Assembly (NCBI GenBank): GCA_036488815.1
Contig: DASXGX010000118.1
Span: 1 to 64,000 of the forward strand
Length of the DNA stretch: 64,000 bases
Direction of reading: 5' to 3'
DNA from: Roseiarcus sp036488815
GTDB taxonomy: Bacteria; Pseudomonadota; Alphaproteobacteria; Rhizobiales; Beijerinckiaceae
Shown here piece by piece: positions 43,671-51,493 of this stretch. Made by a program: the position numbers and the translations under genes. Numbering within the stretch: position 1 is the stretch's first letter; each line of letters begins with the position of its first letter. Under the pieces are notes generated by a model. That model ran no database searches, was not told the origin of the DNA, and worked only from the letters and a program-made list of their open reading frames with translations.

Positions 43671-44801
43671 CTAAGCCCCGCCGACGATCCGGCGCGCGTA
43701 GCGTCCGCTGAGGCTCGTCAGCACCGTGTAGCCGATGGTCCCCGACGCCGCGGCGAATTCGTCGAGGGCGATGTCCTCGCCGAAGAAGCGGGCGAAGCCG
43801 CCGGGGCGCGCCGCATCCTCCGGCAGGTCGGTCACGTCGGCGATGCAGAGATCCATCGACATGCGCCCGACGAGCGGGCAGCGCCGGCCGGCGATCACGA
43901 CGTCCGCCCCCGGCCTTCCGTCGACGCCGCCCGCGCCGACCGGGAGGCCGTCGGCGTAGCCGGCCAGCAAGGTCGCGAGCCGGGTGCGCCGCCACGCCGT
44001 CCACTGGCTGTTGTAGCCACAGGTCTCCCCGGCTTCGATGCAGCGCGTCTGCTGGATCGCGACGTCGAGGGCGACGACCGGGCGCATCGGATTGGGCGCT
44101 CCCGGCATCGGGTTGCCGCCATAGAGCGCGTAGCCCGGCCGCACGAGATCGAACGCGGGCTCAGACGGCAGAAAAATTCCGGAGGAATTGGCGAGCGAGG
44201 CGGCGAGCCCGGGAAAGGCGGCGCGCGCTTCTTCGAACCGCGCCATCTGTAGCGCGTTGAGCGGATCGTCCGGCCGCTCTGACGAGACGAAGTGGCTCAT
44301 CAAGAGATCGGCAGGCTGGCGCTCGCCGCAGCGCGCGACCGCCGCGCGCAAGTCGTCGAGGGAAGCGAAGCCGAGCCGGTTCATGCCGGTGTCGAGATGG
44401 AGCGCGCAGGCAGGCGCCGGGGAGAAGGCCGCGAAGGCGACCCAACGCGCCAGTTCCTCCGCGCTGCCGATTACAGGCGCGAGGCGGAAAGCCGCGTAAT
44501 CGGCCATCGGGTCGGCGGCGCTCTGCAGGCCGTTGAGCACATAGATGCGCGCATCCGCCTGCGGCAGCGCCGCACGGGCGCGCCGGCCTTCGCTCAAATG
44601 CGCGACGAAGAACGTCCGGCACCCCGCGGCGTAGAGCGTCGGGGCCGCAACCTCGATGCCGATCCCGTAGGCGTCCGCCTTGATGACGGCGGCGCATTGG
44701 GCGGGCGCAGCGCGGCGCGACAGAATCCGCCAGTTCTCGGCGAGAGCCGAGAGGTCGATGGCGAGAACGCCGGGCGCACCGACGAGGGGGGATGGGATCA
44801 T
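43671..44801 (-). CDS. alr: Alanine racemase
   Basis: This 376-residue PLP enzyme makes D-alanine for peptidoglycan. The PLP Lys is in AAVIKADAYGIG near 39 and the catalytic Tyr is in RPGYALYGG near 231. GETCGYNSQW lies near 263, and the C-terminal beta domain includes GRMSMDLCIADVT near 312 with the phosphate and substrate contacts. It could be biosynthetic (alr) or catabolic (dadX); no dadA is near, so alr is preferred. It is divergent from leuD. Confidence 0.93.
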   Translation of the reverse strand: MIPSPLVGAPGVLAIDLSALAENWRILSRRAAPAQCAAVIKADAYGIGIEVAAPTLYAAGCRTFFVAHLSEGRRARAALPQADARIYVLNGLQSAADPMADYAAFRLAPVIGSAEELARWVAFAAFSPAPACALHLDTGMNRLGFASLDDLRAAVARCGERQPADLLMSHFVSSERPDDPLNALQMARFEEARAAFPGLAASLANSSGIFLPSEPAFDLVRPGYALYGGNPMPGAPNPMRPVVALDVAIQQTRCIEAGETCGYNSQWTAWRRTRLATLLAGYADGLPVGAGGVDGRPGADVVIAGRRCPLVGRMSMDLCIADVTDLPEDAARPGGFARFFGEDIALDEFAAASGTIGYTVLTSLSGRYARRIVGGA

Positions 44802-44902
44802 GGGCGGCTCTTCAGGCGACTCACCGGAATCGTTGCCCGGCGCGCGCGCTTTTGCTAGACCCTCGGGCCGAAACTGTCATCAGGCCAGCGGAACTCCTCG
44901 CG

Positions 44903-45508
44903 ATGGACAAATTTACGACATTGACCGGCGTCGCCGCGCCACTCGAAATCGACAATGTCGACACCGACATGATCATCCCCAAGCAATATCTGAAGACGAT
45001 CAAGCGCACCGGCCTCGGCGCCGGCCTGTTCGCCGAGATGCGCTATAAGGAAGACGGCTCGGCCAATCCCGACTTCGTCCTCAACAAGCCCGCTTACGCC
45101 AAGGCGCAGATCATCGTCGCCGGCAACAATTTTGGCTGCGGCTCCTCGCGCGAGCACGCGCCGTGGGCGCTGCTCGATTTCGGCATCCGCTGCGTGATCT
45201 CGACCGACTTCGCCGACATCTTCTACAACAACTGCTTCAAGAACGGGATCCTGCCGGTCAAGGTGTCCCCCGAAGACCTGGAGAAGCTGATGGACGACGC
45301 GCGGCGCGGCGCCAACGCCACGCTGACCGTCGATCTGCCGGCCCAGGAGATTCGCGGCCCCGATGGCGGCGTCGTCAAGTTCGAGCTCGACGCTTTCCGC
45401 AAGCACTGCCTGCTCGAGGGCCTTGACGACATCGGCCTGACGATGGTCGAAGCGCCCGCGATCGCCGCCCACGAGAAGAAGGCCGCCTCGACTCACCCCT
45501 GGCTGTGA
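44903..45508 (+). CDS. leuD: 3-isopropylmalate dehydratase small subunit
   Basis: This 201-residue swivel-domain subunit joins LeuC to isomerise 2- and 3-isopropylmalate in leucine synthesis. The family segments are DNVDTDMIIPKQYL near 19-32, NFGCGSSREHAPWAL near 74-88 and FYNNCFKNGILP near 108. The ATG at 44903 is the family start, the in-frame extension to 44792 being antisense to the alr promoter. No leuC is in the window, as is usual in rhizobia where leuC and leuD are apart. Confidence 0.95.
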   Translation: MDKFTTLTGVAAPLEIDNVDTDMIIPKQYLKTIKRTGLGAGLFAEMRYKEDGSANPDFVLNKPAYAKAQIIVAGNNFGCGSSREHAPWALLDFGIRCVISTDFADIFYNNCFKNGILPVKVSPEDLEKLMDDARRGANATLTVDLPAQEIRGPDGGVVKFELDAFRKHCLLEGLDDIGLTMVEAPAIAAHEKKAASTHPWL

Positions 45509-45550
45509 TCGAGAGCGAGAGCAATCGACGCCTGTCACCCCCGCGAAGAC

Positions 45551-45753
45551 GCTAGAAGCCAATTGCAGATGGGTTGACGCACGCCGTCATGGCCGGGCTT
45601 GTCCCGGCCACCCACGCGGCGCCGTCACGAAGACCCCTATGACGTTAGAATCGTCGGCCCGGCGCGCGGACGATTGCTTTGCAATCGCCTTGGGGCGCCC
45701 CGCACGAGGCCGGGCATGACGAAAAGGGCTGCGGCGCGTCCACCTGAATGCAG
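45551..45753 (-). repeat. Full-length dispersed repeat element (copy C, about 200 bp, minus strand)
   Basis: This is the reverse-strand counterpart of the element at 10454-10666: the GGCCGGGCTTGTCCCGGCC palindrome at 45591-45609, CGACGATTCTAACGTC (reverse) near 45640, CGATTGCTTTGCAATCG near 45670 and GCCGGGCATGACG near 45709. Its order is conserved along nearly its whole length. It lies between leuD and the Mo-oxidoreductase operon, whose stop is at 45869. Confidence 0.8.
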
Positions 45754-45757
45754 GATG

Positions 45758-45831
45758 TTCTAGTGTCGCAGGGATCCTTGTGACGGCGCCGCGTGGATGG
45801 CCGGGACAAGCCCGGCCAAGACGGTGTGCGC
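45758..45831 (+). repeat. Partial dispersed repeat (copy D), opposite to copy C
   Basis: The 3' part of the repeat in + orientation directly follows copy C, with TTCTAGTGTCG then GTGACGGCGCCGCGTGGATG and the GGCCGGGACAAGCCCGGCC palindrome, ending in ACGGTGTGCG. Copies C and D form a back-to-back pair that fills most of the 360-bp gap 45509-45868, which contains no gene. Confidence 0.75.
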
Positions 45832-45868
45832 CGACGGCAGAGATTCGACGACACTCCGCCCGCCGACG

Positions 45869-46627
45869 TCAAACTCCTGCATACCAGTCGTAACCTTGGT
45901 CCTCCCAGTATCCACCGGGGAATTTGTTGGTTACCTCGATCGCTTCCAAGTTTTTGGCGCTCTTGAAGCCGAGCTTGGTGGGGATGCGAAGCCGCAGCGG
46001 GGCGCCCCACTGCGGAGCCAAGGGCTTTTCTTCGAAATCAAGCGCCAGGATCGTCTGCGGTTGAAGGGCGCTCGCCATGTCGATGCTGGTCGAGTATCCG
46101 TCGAAACATTTGAAACTGACGTAGCGGGCCGACAAGTCGGCGCCGATGCGGCGCAGAAACACGCCCAGCGGCACGCCGCTCCACTGACCGATCTGGCTCC
46201 AGCCCTCGATGCAGATGTGTCGCGTGATCTGCCCCTGCTGCGGCAGCCTCATCAGGGCTGGGACTGTCCAGGGTCTTCTATCCGTCACAAGCCCGCTCAC
46301 GTTGAGCACCCAATTGTCCGGCGTCGGACGCACCTGCCATTCCGCATAGTAGGCGTTGAAACGGAACGGCCGAGTTATGGCGCTGGCTGGATAGGTCTGC
46401 GCCAGTCGATGGGGACTGAATAGCGCCGCCTGCACCCTGTCGTCGAAGCGCAGAACGGCTTCGAGCGCGGCTTCAACGCCAGAATGGGTCGAAAGTTCGT
46501 AGCCGGTCAGCATCGCGAGGCCGCCAAGCGAGAGCGTATTCCGCAAGAAGCCGCGCCGGGACAGCCTCGCCAGCTCCGGCCTGATCTCGGTCATGCTGAC
46601 GGCCGGTTTGTTGCGCTGGCCGCTCAT
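45869..46627 (-). CDS. Sulfite-oxidase-fold molybdopterin oxidoreductase with Tat signal
   Basis: This 252-residue periplasmic enzyme has a Tat signal, RLSRRGFLRNTLSLGG near 21-36. It contains the Mo-ligand Cys in HICIEGWSQIGQW near 137-149, and FKCFDGYSTSI. It resembles YedY/MsrP-type catalytic subunits. Its ATG overlaps the stop of the cytochrome b gene (ATGA), so the pair forms a membrane-linked oxidoreductase like MsrPQ, though the heme protein here is a b561-like cytochrome. Methionine sulfoxide or another S/N-oxide is the likely substrate; this is inference. It needs cofactor from moaA/D/E. Confidence 0.9.
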   Translation of the reverse strand: MSGQRNKPAVSMTEIRPELARLSRRGFLRNTLSLGGLAMLTGYELSTHSGVEAALEAVLRFDDRVQAALFSPHRLAQTYPASAITRPFRFNAYYAEWQVRPTPDNWVLNVSGLVTDRRPWTVPALMRLPQQGQITRHICIEGWSQIGQWSGVPLGVFLRRIGADLSARYVSFKCFDGYSTSIDMASALQPQTILALDFEEKPLAPQWGAPLRLRIPTKLGFKSAKNLEAIEVTNKFPGGYWEDQGYDWYAGV

Positions 46628-47247
46628 CGGCTTTCTCCAGTTTCTGCGGGAACGGCGACGATCATCGACTTCAGCGTGCGCGGATGGATCGCCACCAGAG
46701 CGACGTGCACGAGAACAAACGCAACGATGCCGAACATGATGGTGAGGTGAATGCCGCGGGCGATCGGATAGCCGCCCAACAGTCCGGCCAGCCAGCCAAA
46801 CTGCACCGGCTTCCAGATGGCGAGGCCGGTCATCACCTGCAGGATGACGACGACGATGACGCCGGCGTAAAGCACGCGCTGCACGGCGTTGTAGCGCCCC
46901 ATACGATGCTTCAGGCGGAAGCGCAGGGCTGCGCTGAGGTCGTGCCCCACCTCAGCGGGGCGTGGCGGCTTCAGGTCGCGCGGAAAATGGCCGCTGGCGA
47001 AACCGTAGATCAGGTAGGCGAGGCCGTCAGCGAACAGCAGCCACATGGCGCTCAGGTGCCAGGCCAGCGCCCCGCCCAGCCAGCCGCCTAAGCCGGTCCA
47101 ACTCGGGAACAGGAAAGGTAGGCTGGGCGAGGCGTTGTAGATTTCCCAGCCACTGAAGATCATGCAGCCCATGGCATAGACGCCAATCCAGTGCATGACG
47201 CGGATCGCGACCGGATGCGCCGGCCGGCCGGTTTCATATCGGTCCAT
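46624..47247 (-). CDS. Cytochrome b561-like membrane subunit
   Basis: This 207-residue inner-membrane protein has four or five membrane segments with heme-ligand histidines. They are seen in VMHWIGVYAMG near 18, AWHLSAMWLLFADG near 62, and RGIHLTIMFG and LVHVALVAIH near the end. It passes electrons between the quinone pool and the overlapping Mo-oxidoreductase gene product. The ATG at 47247 follows a hairpin region; a GTG at 47310 overlaps the upstream stop but would add a hairpin-encoded leader. It is the middle gene of a three-gene operon. Confidence 0.88.
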   Translation of the reverse strand: MDRYETGRPAHPVAIRVMHWIGVYAMGCMIFSGWEIYNASPSLPFLFPSWTGLGGWLGGALAWHLSAMWLLFADGLAYLIYGFASGHFPRDLKPPRPAEVGHDLSAALRFRLKHRMGRYNAVQRVLYAGVIVVVILQVMTGLAIWKPVQFGWLAGLLGGYPIARGIHLTIMFGIVAFVLVHVALVAIHPRTLKSMIVAVPAETGESR

Positions 47248-47275
47248 ATCGGTTATTCCCAATTGCAGTACGAAG

Positions 47276-47298
47276 CCCCCGCGCCGAAAGCGCGGGGG
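47276..47298 (-). promoter_or_regulatory. Intercistronic hairpin in the Mo-oxidoreductase operon
   Basis: CCCCCGCGC and GCGCGGGGG form a perfect 9-bp stem around CGAAA, between the periplasmic-protein gene and the cytochrome b gene. No T run follows on the minus strand, so it probably protects the upstream message or lowers downstream expression rather than ending it. Confidence 0.45.
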
Positions 47299-47306
47299 AT
47301 GGCCCG

Positions 47307-47999
47307 TCACATCGGTGGCTTTACCCCGCCGACGCCGACGGCCACTGCGTTCGCGACGAGGCCTGAGTCCGTCTTGGTCGCCTTGATGAAGACATCGGCC
47401 CCCTTGGCCAGCTCCGCCGTGACGCCTGGCCTAAAGGTGACGATCGGGGCGGTCGGCGGCACAAGAACATCCTGCTTGCCGCCGTTGTATGTGACGACGA
47501 GATGCGTGACGCCTCCCTGCGACTTTGCGGCGGCGACGTCGCCGTTCGTCATCGAGCTTTTCACATCCGGCACGGAGCTCGAAACCGCGGTGACATCGCC
47601 GTTCGTCATGGAACTGCTGGTCTGAGCGCCGCCGGCCAGCGTGGTGTCCGGAATCTTGTCCCAGGCATAGTGGCCCTCGCCGGCGCCGCGCATCGAGGGA
47701 GGAAAAATCACCACTTCCAGCGCTACCTGCGTCCCGCCGACATCCTTGGTTGCGGTTCCGATGAAGCTGCCCTTCTCGACCTTGTCGAGACCAGACTTCT
47801 CTACTTTCAGGTATGCGGTCTTATCAGTCAGGGCGACCGTGACCGGCTTGCCGGCGTCGGTATCGACGGTGACGGAATTCGCGGTCGCTGATGCTATGAC
47901 CCCGCGCACGCGCTCCGGTGTTCCGGTCGCGGCGAGCGCCGCCGATGAGGCGAGGGCGGAGGTTGCGATTGTAAGAACGAGAATGCGCTTCGGGCTCAT
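47307..47999 (-). CDS. Exported DUF5666-like protein
   Basis: This 230-residue protein has a signal peptide at about 1-23 (ending AALAATG). An OB-like beta domain follows (VRGVIASATANSVTVDTDAGK; key: TANSVTVDT), then a Ser/Thr-rich middle with the repeat SSMTNGDV twice, near 127 and 145. A second beta domain, with THLVVTYNGGKQDVLVPP near 164, completes it. There are no enzyme residues. It should be periplasmic and is the first gene of the operon with the cytochrome b and Mo-oxidoreductase, so it may be a partner or metal/oxidant-binding accessory. GAAGGAC precedes the start. Confidence 0.75.
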   Translation of the reverse strand: MSPKRILVLTIATSALASSAALAATGTPERVRGVIASATANSVTVDTDAGKPVTVALTDKTAYLKVEKSGLDKVEKGSFIGTATKDVGGTQVALEVVIFPPSMRGAGEGHYAWDKIPDTTLAGGAQTSSSMTNGDVTAVSSSVPDVKSSMTNGDVAAAKSQGGVTHLVVTYNGGKQDVLVPPTAPIVTFRPGVTAELAKGADVFIKATKTDSGLVANAVAVGVGGVKPPM

Positions 48000-48034
48000 G
48001 TTTTTGTCCTTCAGAAGTTGTCGTCTATTGGTTA

Positions 48035-48061
48035 GGACGCCATCGAGCTCGGTTTATTCCC
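48035..48061 (-). promoter_or_regulatory. ECF-sigma-like promoter of the Mo-oxidoreductase operon
   Basis: On the minus strand GGGAATAAACC (48051-48061) is followed, 15 bp after GGAATA, by CGTCC (48035-48039). This fits the -35/-10 layout of extracytoplasmic-function sigma promoters. The start codon is 36 bp further. The sigma factor is not encoded in this window; this promoter call is by pattern only. Confidence 0.4.
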
Positions 48062-48157
48062 AGCGGCAAAAAATAATCCGGGCTGCGCCCTTGGGCGCCG
48101 TCGGAGAAGAGGCTGCGATGGGGTGGGATGTCGCAATTCGACCGGCGCAGACCCGGT

Positions 48158-48859
48158 TCAATCCTGCGCGGCGAGGACGAACGCGAGCGACAGCGCGCCC
48201 GCCAAGACAAGGGCGATAGCCCAGGTCGCTTCGAGATTGAACCAGCTCCGCGACACGAATTTCAGTCCGAGATAGCGGTAAGCCAGCCAGGCGCAGACGC
48301 CGCCGGCGAGAATCATCGCCGCGGTGTGGGCGGCGGAGACCAGGACGGCCATGCCGAGATTGGCGTTGATGAGGACGCCGGCCGCCTCATGGCCCCCGTC
48401 GGGGTCGGCGGCCCGGCAAAGCCCGAGATAGATCGGCAGGAGCATCAAGCCTGCGCCGTGCGCGATCGCCACCGCAAAGGACCAGAGGCCGAGTTGGGAC
48501 GGCCGGATCCGCGCGAGCGCCCGCGGATGGCGCCGATTGGCGAGCCGATACAGGCCGAACCCGATGACGAGAAGACTGGCCACGACCTGGATCAGCCGCC
48601 GCCATTCGACCAGCGTGACAAGCAGCGCGAAGGGAAGAATCACCAGGAGCATCGCCAGCAGGTGGCCGACCGCCAGCGGCCAGAGCGCGGCGACGAAGGC
48701 GCGCCGGCTTTTTTCCATCAGCCCGGCGGCGACGACGAGCGGCCATCCCATCCCCGGGTTGACCCCGTGATAAAGGCCGCTCGCGACCACGGCGAGCCAG
48801 AGACCGACCGGCGTCCAGGAACTCAGGCCGAGGGGTAGCAGAACGAATCCGTGGAGCAA
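48158..48859 (-). CDS. Polytopic membrane protein, partner of the SBP56 gene
   Basis: This 233-residue inner-membrane protein has about six hydrophobic segments. Two histidine-bearing ones (ASGLYHGVNPGMGWP near 26-40 and AVGHLLAMLLVI near 63) look metal- or cofactor-related. AVAIAHGAGLMLLPIYLG near 130 and SAAHTAAMILAGG near 175 carry further histidines. No named family is recognised. The His-rich helices recall NiCoT/HupE-like metal transporters or a small-molecule channel. It overlaps the SBP56 3' end by 37 bp, so the two are strictly co-expressed. The function is inferred from this link. Confidence 0.72.
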   Translation of the reverse strand: MLHGFVLLPLGLSSWTPVGLWLAVVASGLYHGVNPGMGWPLVVAAGLMEKSRRAFVAALWPLAVGHLLAMLLVILPFALLVTLVEWRRLIQVVASLLVIGFGLYRLANRRHPRALARIRPSQLGLWSFAVAIAHGAGLMLLPIYLGLCRAADPDGGHEAAGVLINANLGMAVLVSAAHTAAMILAGGVCAWLAYRYLGLKFVSRSWFNLEATWAIALVLAGALSLAFVLAAQD

Positions 48860-50223
48860 TCGCCGCCCTCAAGCCGGGTCTGATGCGCCCGGTACCCGTC
48901 GGAAAATTTCACCCAATAGCCCTTCGCCAGTTCAAGCCCGCCGCTCGGGTTCACGTTGGCCATGACCTGAGCCCCCGGCACTCCCTCGGGATAGAATTGA
49001 TTGTCCCAGGTCGAGTAGAGCGAATTGGTCAAGTAGACCCGCTTGCCGTCGCGGCTGATCTCGACCATCTGCGGACCGCCTGCATACGCCTCGCCGCTTG
49101 GGTGGGGCGCGCGGCGGGCGATGCCGCCGATGTGGACCGATCCGGCAAGCTTAGGCTTCCTCGGATCGGCGACGTCGTACTGGCGCATCTCGCCGGTTCC
49201 CCAGCAGGAAACATAGAGGAACCGGTCGTCCATCGAGAGATCGATGTCGGTCACCAACGGCGGGACGGCGCCGAACCCCTGCAACAGTGGCGGCAGTTGG
49301 TCCTTCGGCGCGGCCTCGGCAGGGATCGTCGCCGTCTTCTCGATATGAAACGTCCCGCCTTCGCGCCACCAGGTCCAGATCGAGCCTTCGAGGTTGCTGG
49401 TGTCGACGACAACGCCGACGAAACCGTATTCGCGAACGGGATCGTGCGCGGGCCGCACCTCGAGCGGCATCTGGTGGTTGGCGCCGAGATCGATCGTTTG
49501 CACGTTGCGCCGCTCCCTGAGGTCCCAGAAGTGGACCCGATGGCCATATTTGTTCGCGAGCAGGTCCTCTGGCACGATTCCGTTCTCGAACTGCGGCGGC
49601 AACCCCCATTCGCTTGTCACCATGTAGTCGCGCGGCAGGTTCCACCAGAAGTCGTAGTGCAGCTTCTGCGGACCGCGATCGATCTCCCAGCGGCCGAGAA
49701 CGTCGAACGTCTCGCAATCCATGATGAAGACGCCGGGCGGCCCGTCCGCGCCATCCTTGCCGCCGCCGCCGAGCGCGCTGACGTAGATGCCCTCCGGCCC
49801 GCAGTGGACCGTATGAGGCCGCGAGTAGCCCGTTTTTTTGAAAATTTCCTCGGGCTCGATGATCTTGTGAATCTTCGCCTTGGTGGGATCGGGCTTCGTG
49901 TCGACGACATAAATGCGCGACGAGCGAATGCCGGGGATGATCAGGAAGCGCCGCTCCAGGAACGCATGGCCGGCGAGCGGCGAGAGGGCCGACGAACAGG
50001 CGTTCCAGCCGAAATGGTGAAACTCGTCGCCCTTTTCGGGCATCGTCACGGTGTGGACCACCCGGCTGTAAGTCGGAGAGCCGGGCTTTACGTCGATCAC
50101 TGCGAGCGCGTCCGGCTTCGAGAAGTCCGGGCTGAGCAGCAAAGTATAAGCGAAGTTTTCGGGGGCGGCTTCCATCGCAAGCTTAGGCGAAGCATGGAAG
50201 GTCGGGTCGGGCCTCATCGTCAT
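48823..50223 (-). CDS. mtoX: Methanethiol oxidase / selenium-binding protein (SBP56 family)
   Basis: This 466-residue beta-propeller protein of the SBP56/SELENBP1 family is identified by EFHHFGWNACSSALS near 68, IPGIRSSRIYVVD near 95, HTVHCGPEGIYVSALG and the C-terminal GGDCSTDS. Bacterial members oxidise methanethiol to formaldehyde, H2S and H2O2 with copper. The first Cys of the CSSC pair seen in human SELENBP1 is kept, while the second is Ala. There is no signal peptide at the chosen start (50223, AAGGGAGG upstream). It leads a pair with an overlapping membrane-protein gene. Confidence 0.9.
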   Translation of the reverse strand: MTMRPDPTFHASPKLAMEAAPENFAYTLLLSPDFSKPDALAVIDVKPGSPTYSRVVHTVTMPEKGDEFHHFGWNACSSALSPLAGHAFLERRFLIIPGIRSSRIYVVDTKPDPTKAKIHKIIEPEEIFKKTGYSRPHTVHCGPEGIYVSALGGGGKDGADGPPGVFIMDCETFDVLGRWEIDRGPQKLHYDFWWNLPRDYMVTSEWGLPPQFENGIVPEDLLANKYGHRVHFWDLRERRNVQTIDLGANHQMPLEVRPAHDPVREYGFVGVVVDTSNLEGSIWTWWREGGTFHIEKTATIPAEAAPKDQLPPLLQGFGAVPPLVTDIDLSMDDRFLYVSCWGTGEMRQYDVADPRKPKLAGSVHIGGIARRAPHPSGEAYAGGPQMVEISRDGKRVYLTNSLYSTWDNQFYPEGVPGAQVMANVNPSGGLELAKGYWVKFSDGYRAHQTRLEGGDCSTDSFCYPSA

Positions 50224-50385
50224 CGTGAGCCTCCCTTTACGCGCGCCGCACGACGTGGAGGCGCCGCGTAGCCAAGTCTTAGCAAGCAAAGCGGCGTGGG
50301 AAGCGGCCCCGGGCTAAGCGTCGCGCCGCCCGTCGGCGCCAACGGCCGCAGGCGCGGTCAGGAGAAGTCGTCATTTCAGGAAAAA

Positions 50386-50460
50386 TGGTGGGCGATACAG
50401 GGATCGAACCTGTGACCCCTCCCGTGTGAAGGGAGTGCTCTACCGCTGAGCTAATCGCCC
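50386..50460 (-). tRNA. tRNA-Val (anticodon CAC)
   Basis: This 75-nt cloverleaf reads GGGCGATTAGCTCAGCGG at the 5' end. The anticodon stem CTCCC/GGGAG encloses loop TTCACAC, giving anticodon CAC for GUG codons. The TTCGATC T-loop, the acceptor pairing GGGCGAT/ATCGCCC and an encoded CCA end are all present. It stands alone between the SBP56 gene and msrA; neither flank shows integrase or repeats that would mark an attachment site. Confidence 0.96.
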
Positions 50461-50607
50461 TGGCCGCGGATGCACCCTTTACGGCGGGGGCGCGTGCGAA
50501 GTCAAGGCGAAGCCCTCCGTCCGGCAGGAGCGGCGGCGGCTGTCATGCCGGACCTCTGGCCGGGGCTGATCCCGGCCTTGACGTCCAACCAAACCACGCC
50601 GGCTCGT

Positions 50608-51321
50608 CTACGACGCGGGGTGCACCAAGGCCGGGCGGTCGCGATAGGCAGCCGGGAACAGGCGCTTCAAATTCTCGATCTTCGGCAGGTCGTTGAACAC
50701 GATGTAGGGTTGGGTCGGGTTCTGGAACAAGTAGTCCTGGTGGTATTCCTCGGCGGGATAGAAAGTCCGGCCGGGCTCAATCTTGGTGACGATCGGCGCG
50801 CCATACGCATGGGCCGCATCGAGCTGAGCGATATAGGCCTTGGCGACCTTCGCCTGCTCTTCGTCGACAGGGAAAATCGCCGAGCGGTATTGCGTGCCTT
50901 CGTCAGGCCCTTGGCGGTTCAACTCGGTCGGGTCGTGCGCGACCGAGAAGAAGATCTGCAGAATGTGGCCGTAACTGATCTCGGCGGGATCGAAAGTGAT
51001 GCGGACCGATTCGGCGTGGCCGGTGTCGCCGCGGCTCGTCAACTCGTAGTGGGCGGTCGCGGCGTCGCCCCCGTCGTAACCGGAAACCGCGCTCGAAACG
51101 CCTTTGACGTGCTGGAAGACCCCTTGCACGCCCCAGAAACAGCCGCCCGCCACCACCGCCACCTGCTTGCCCCCGCTCGCTGGCGCATCGACGGCCGGTG
51201 GGGGAACGAGGTGCGCCTCCTCGACCGCTCGCGCCGGCGCGGCGAACCAACCTGCTGAGAAAAGCGCGATCAGCGGCGCCGCCGCGGCGCCGGCGACGAG
51301 AAATCGGGAACGCAAGCTCAT
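50608..51321 (-). CDS. msrA: Peptide methionine-S-sulfoxide reductase MsrA, exported
   Basis: This 237-residue protein has the MsrA core from about residue 50, with the nucleophilic Cys in GGCFWGVQGVF near 58. GYDGGDAATAHYE, GHAESVRITFDP and the HDPTELNRQGPDEGTQYRS stretch (key: NRQGPDEGTQYRS) follow. The N-terminal 33 residues form a signal peptide ending APARA, so it repairs oxidised proteins in the periplasm rather than the cytosol. Resolving Cys residues near the C-terminus are not seen, which suggests an external thiol recycles it. Confidence 0.92.
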   Translation of the reverse strand: MSLRSRFLVAGAAAAPLIALFSAGWFAAPARAVEEAHLVPPPAVDAPASGGKQVAVVAGGCFWGVQGVFQHVKGVSSAVSGYDGGDAATAHYELTSRGDTGHAESVRITFDPAEISYGHILQIFFSVAHDPTELNRQGPDEGTQYRSAIFPVDEEQAKVAKAYIAQLDAAHAYGAPIVTKIEPGRTFYPAEEYHQDYLFQNPTQPYIVFNDLPKIENLKRLFPAAYRDRPALVHPAS

Positions 51322-51412
51322 GATCGGTCTCCTGCCATGGGCAGCCGCCAGACGCGGCTCTTCCTCCTATTCGTTCGGCGAGCGCATTCGTTTCAAGGCA
51401 TGACAGCCGCAA

Positions 51413-51455
51413 CTATAAAAACAAAAAAGCGTCGCCTCGATGATCGAGGCGACGC
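51413..51455 (-). terminator. Rho-independent terminator after the SDR gene
   Basis: GCGTCGCCTCGA (51429-51440) and TCGAGGCGACGC (51444-51455) form a perfect 12-bp stem with a 3-nt loop. On the minus strand the stem is followed by TTTTTTGTTTTT. It ends transcription from the SDR gene before msrA. Confidence 0.9.
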
Positions 51456-51493
51456 CGGCGCCGTGAGGCCGTCTCTGCGGCCAGACCGCCTTG

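Noticed and set aside
50386..50460. tRNA-Val as an integration site of a genomic island
   Set aside because: No integrase, no direct repeat of the tRNA 3' end and no change in gene character on either side.
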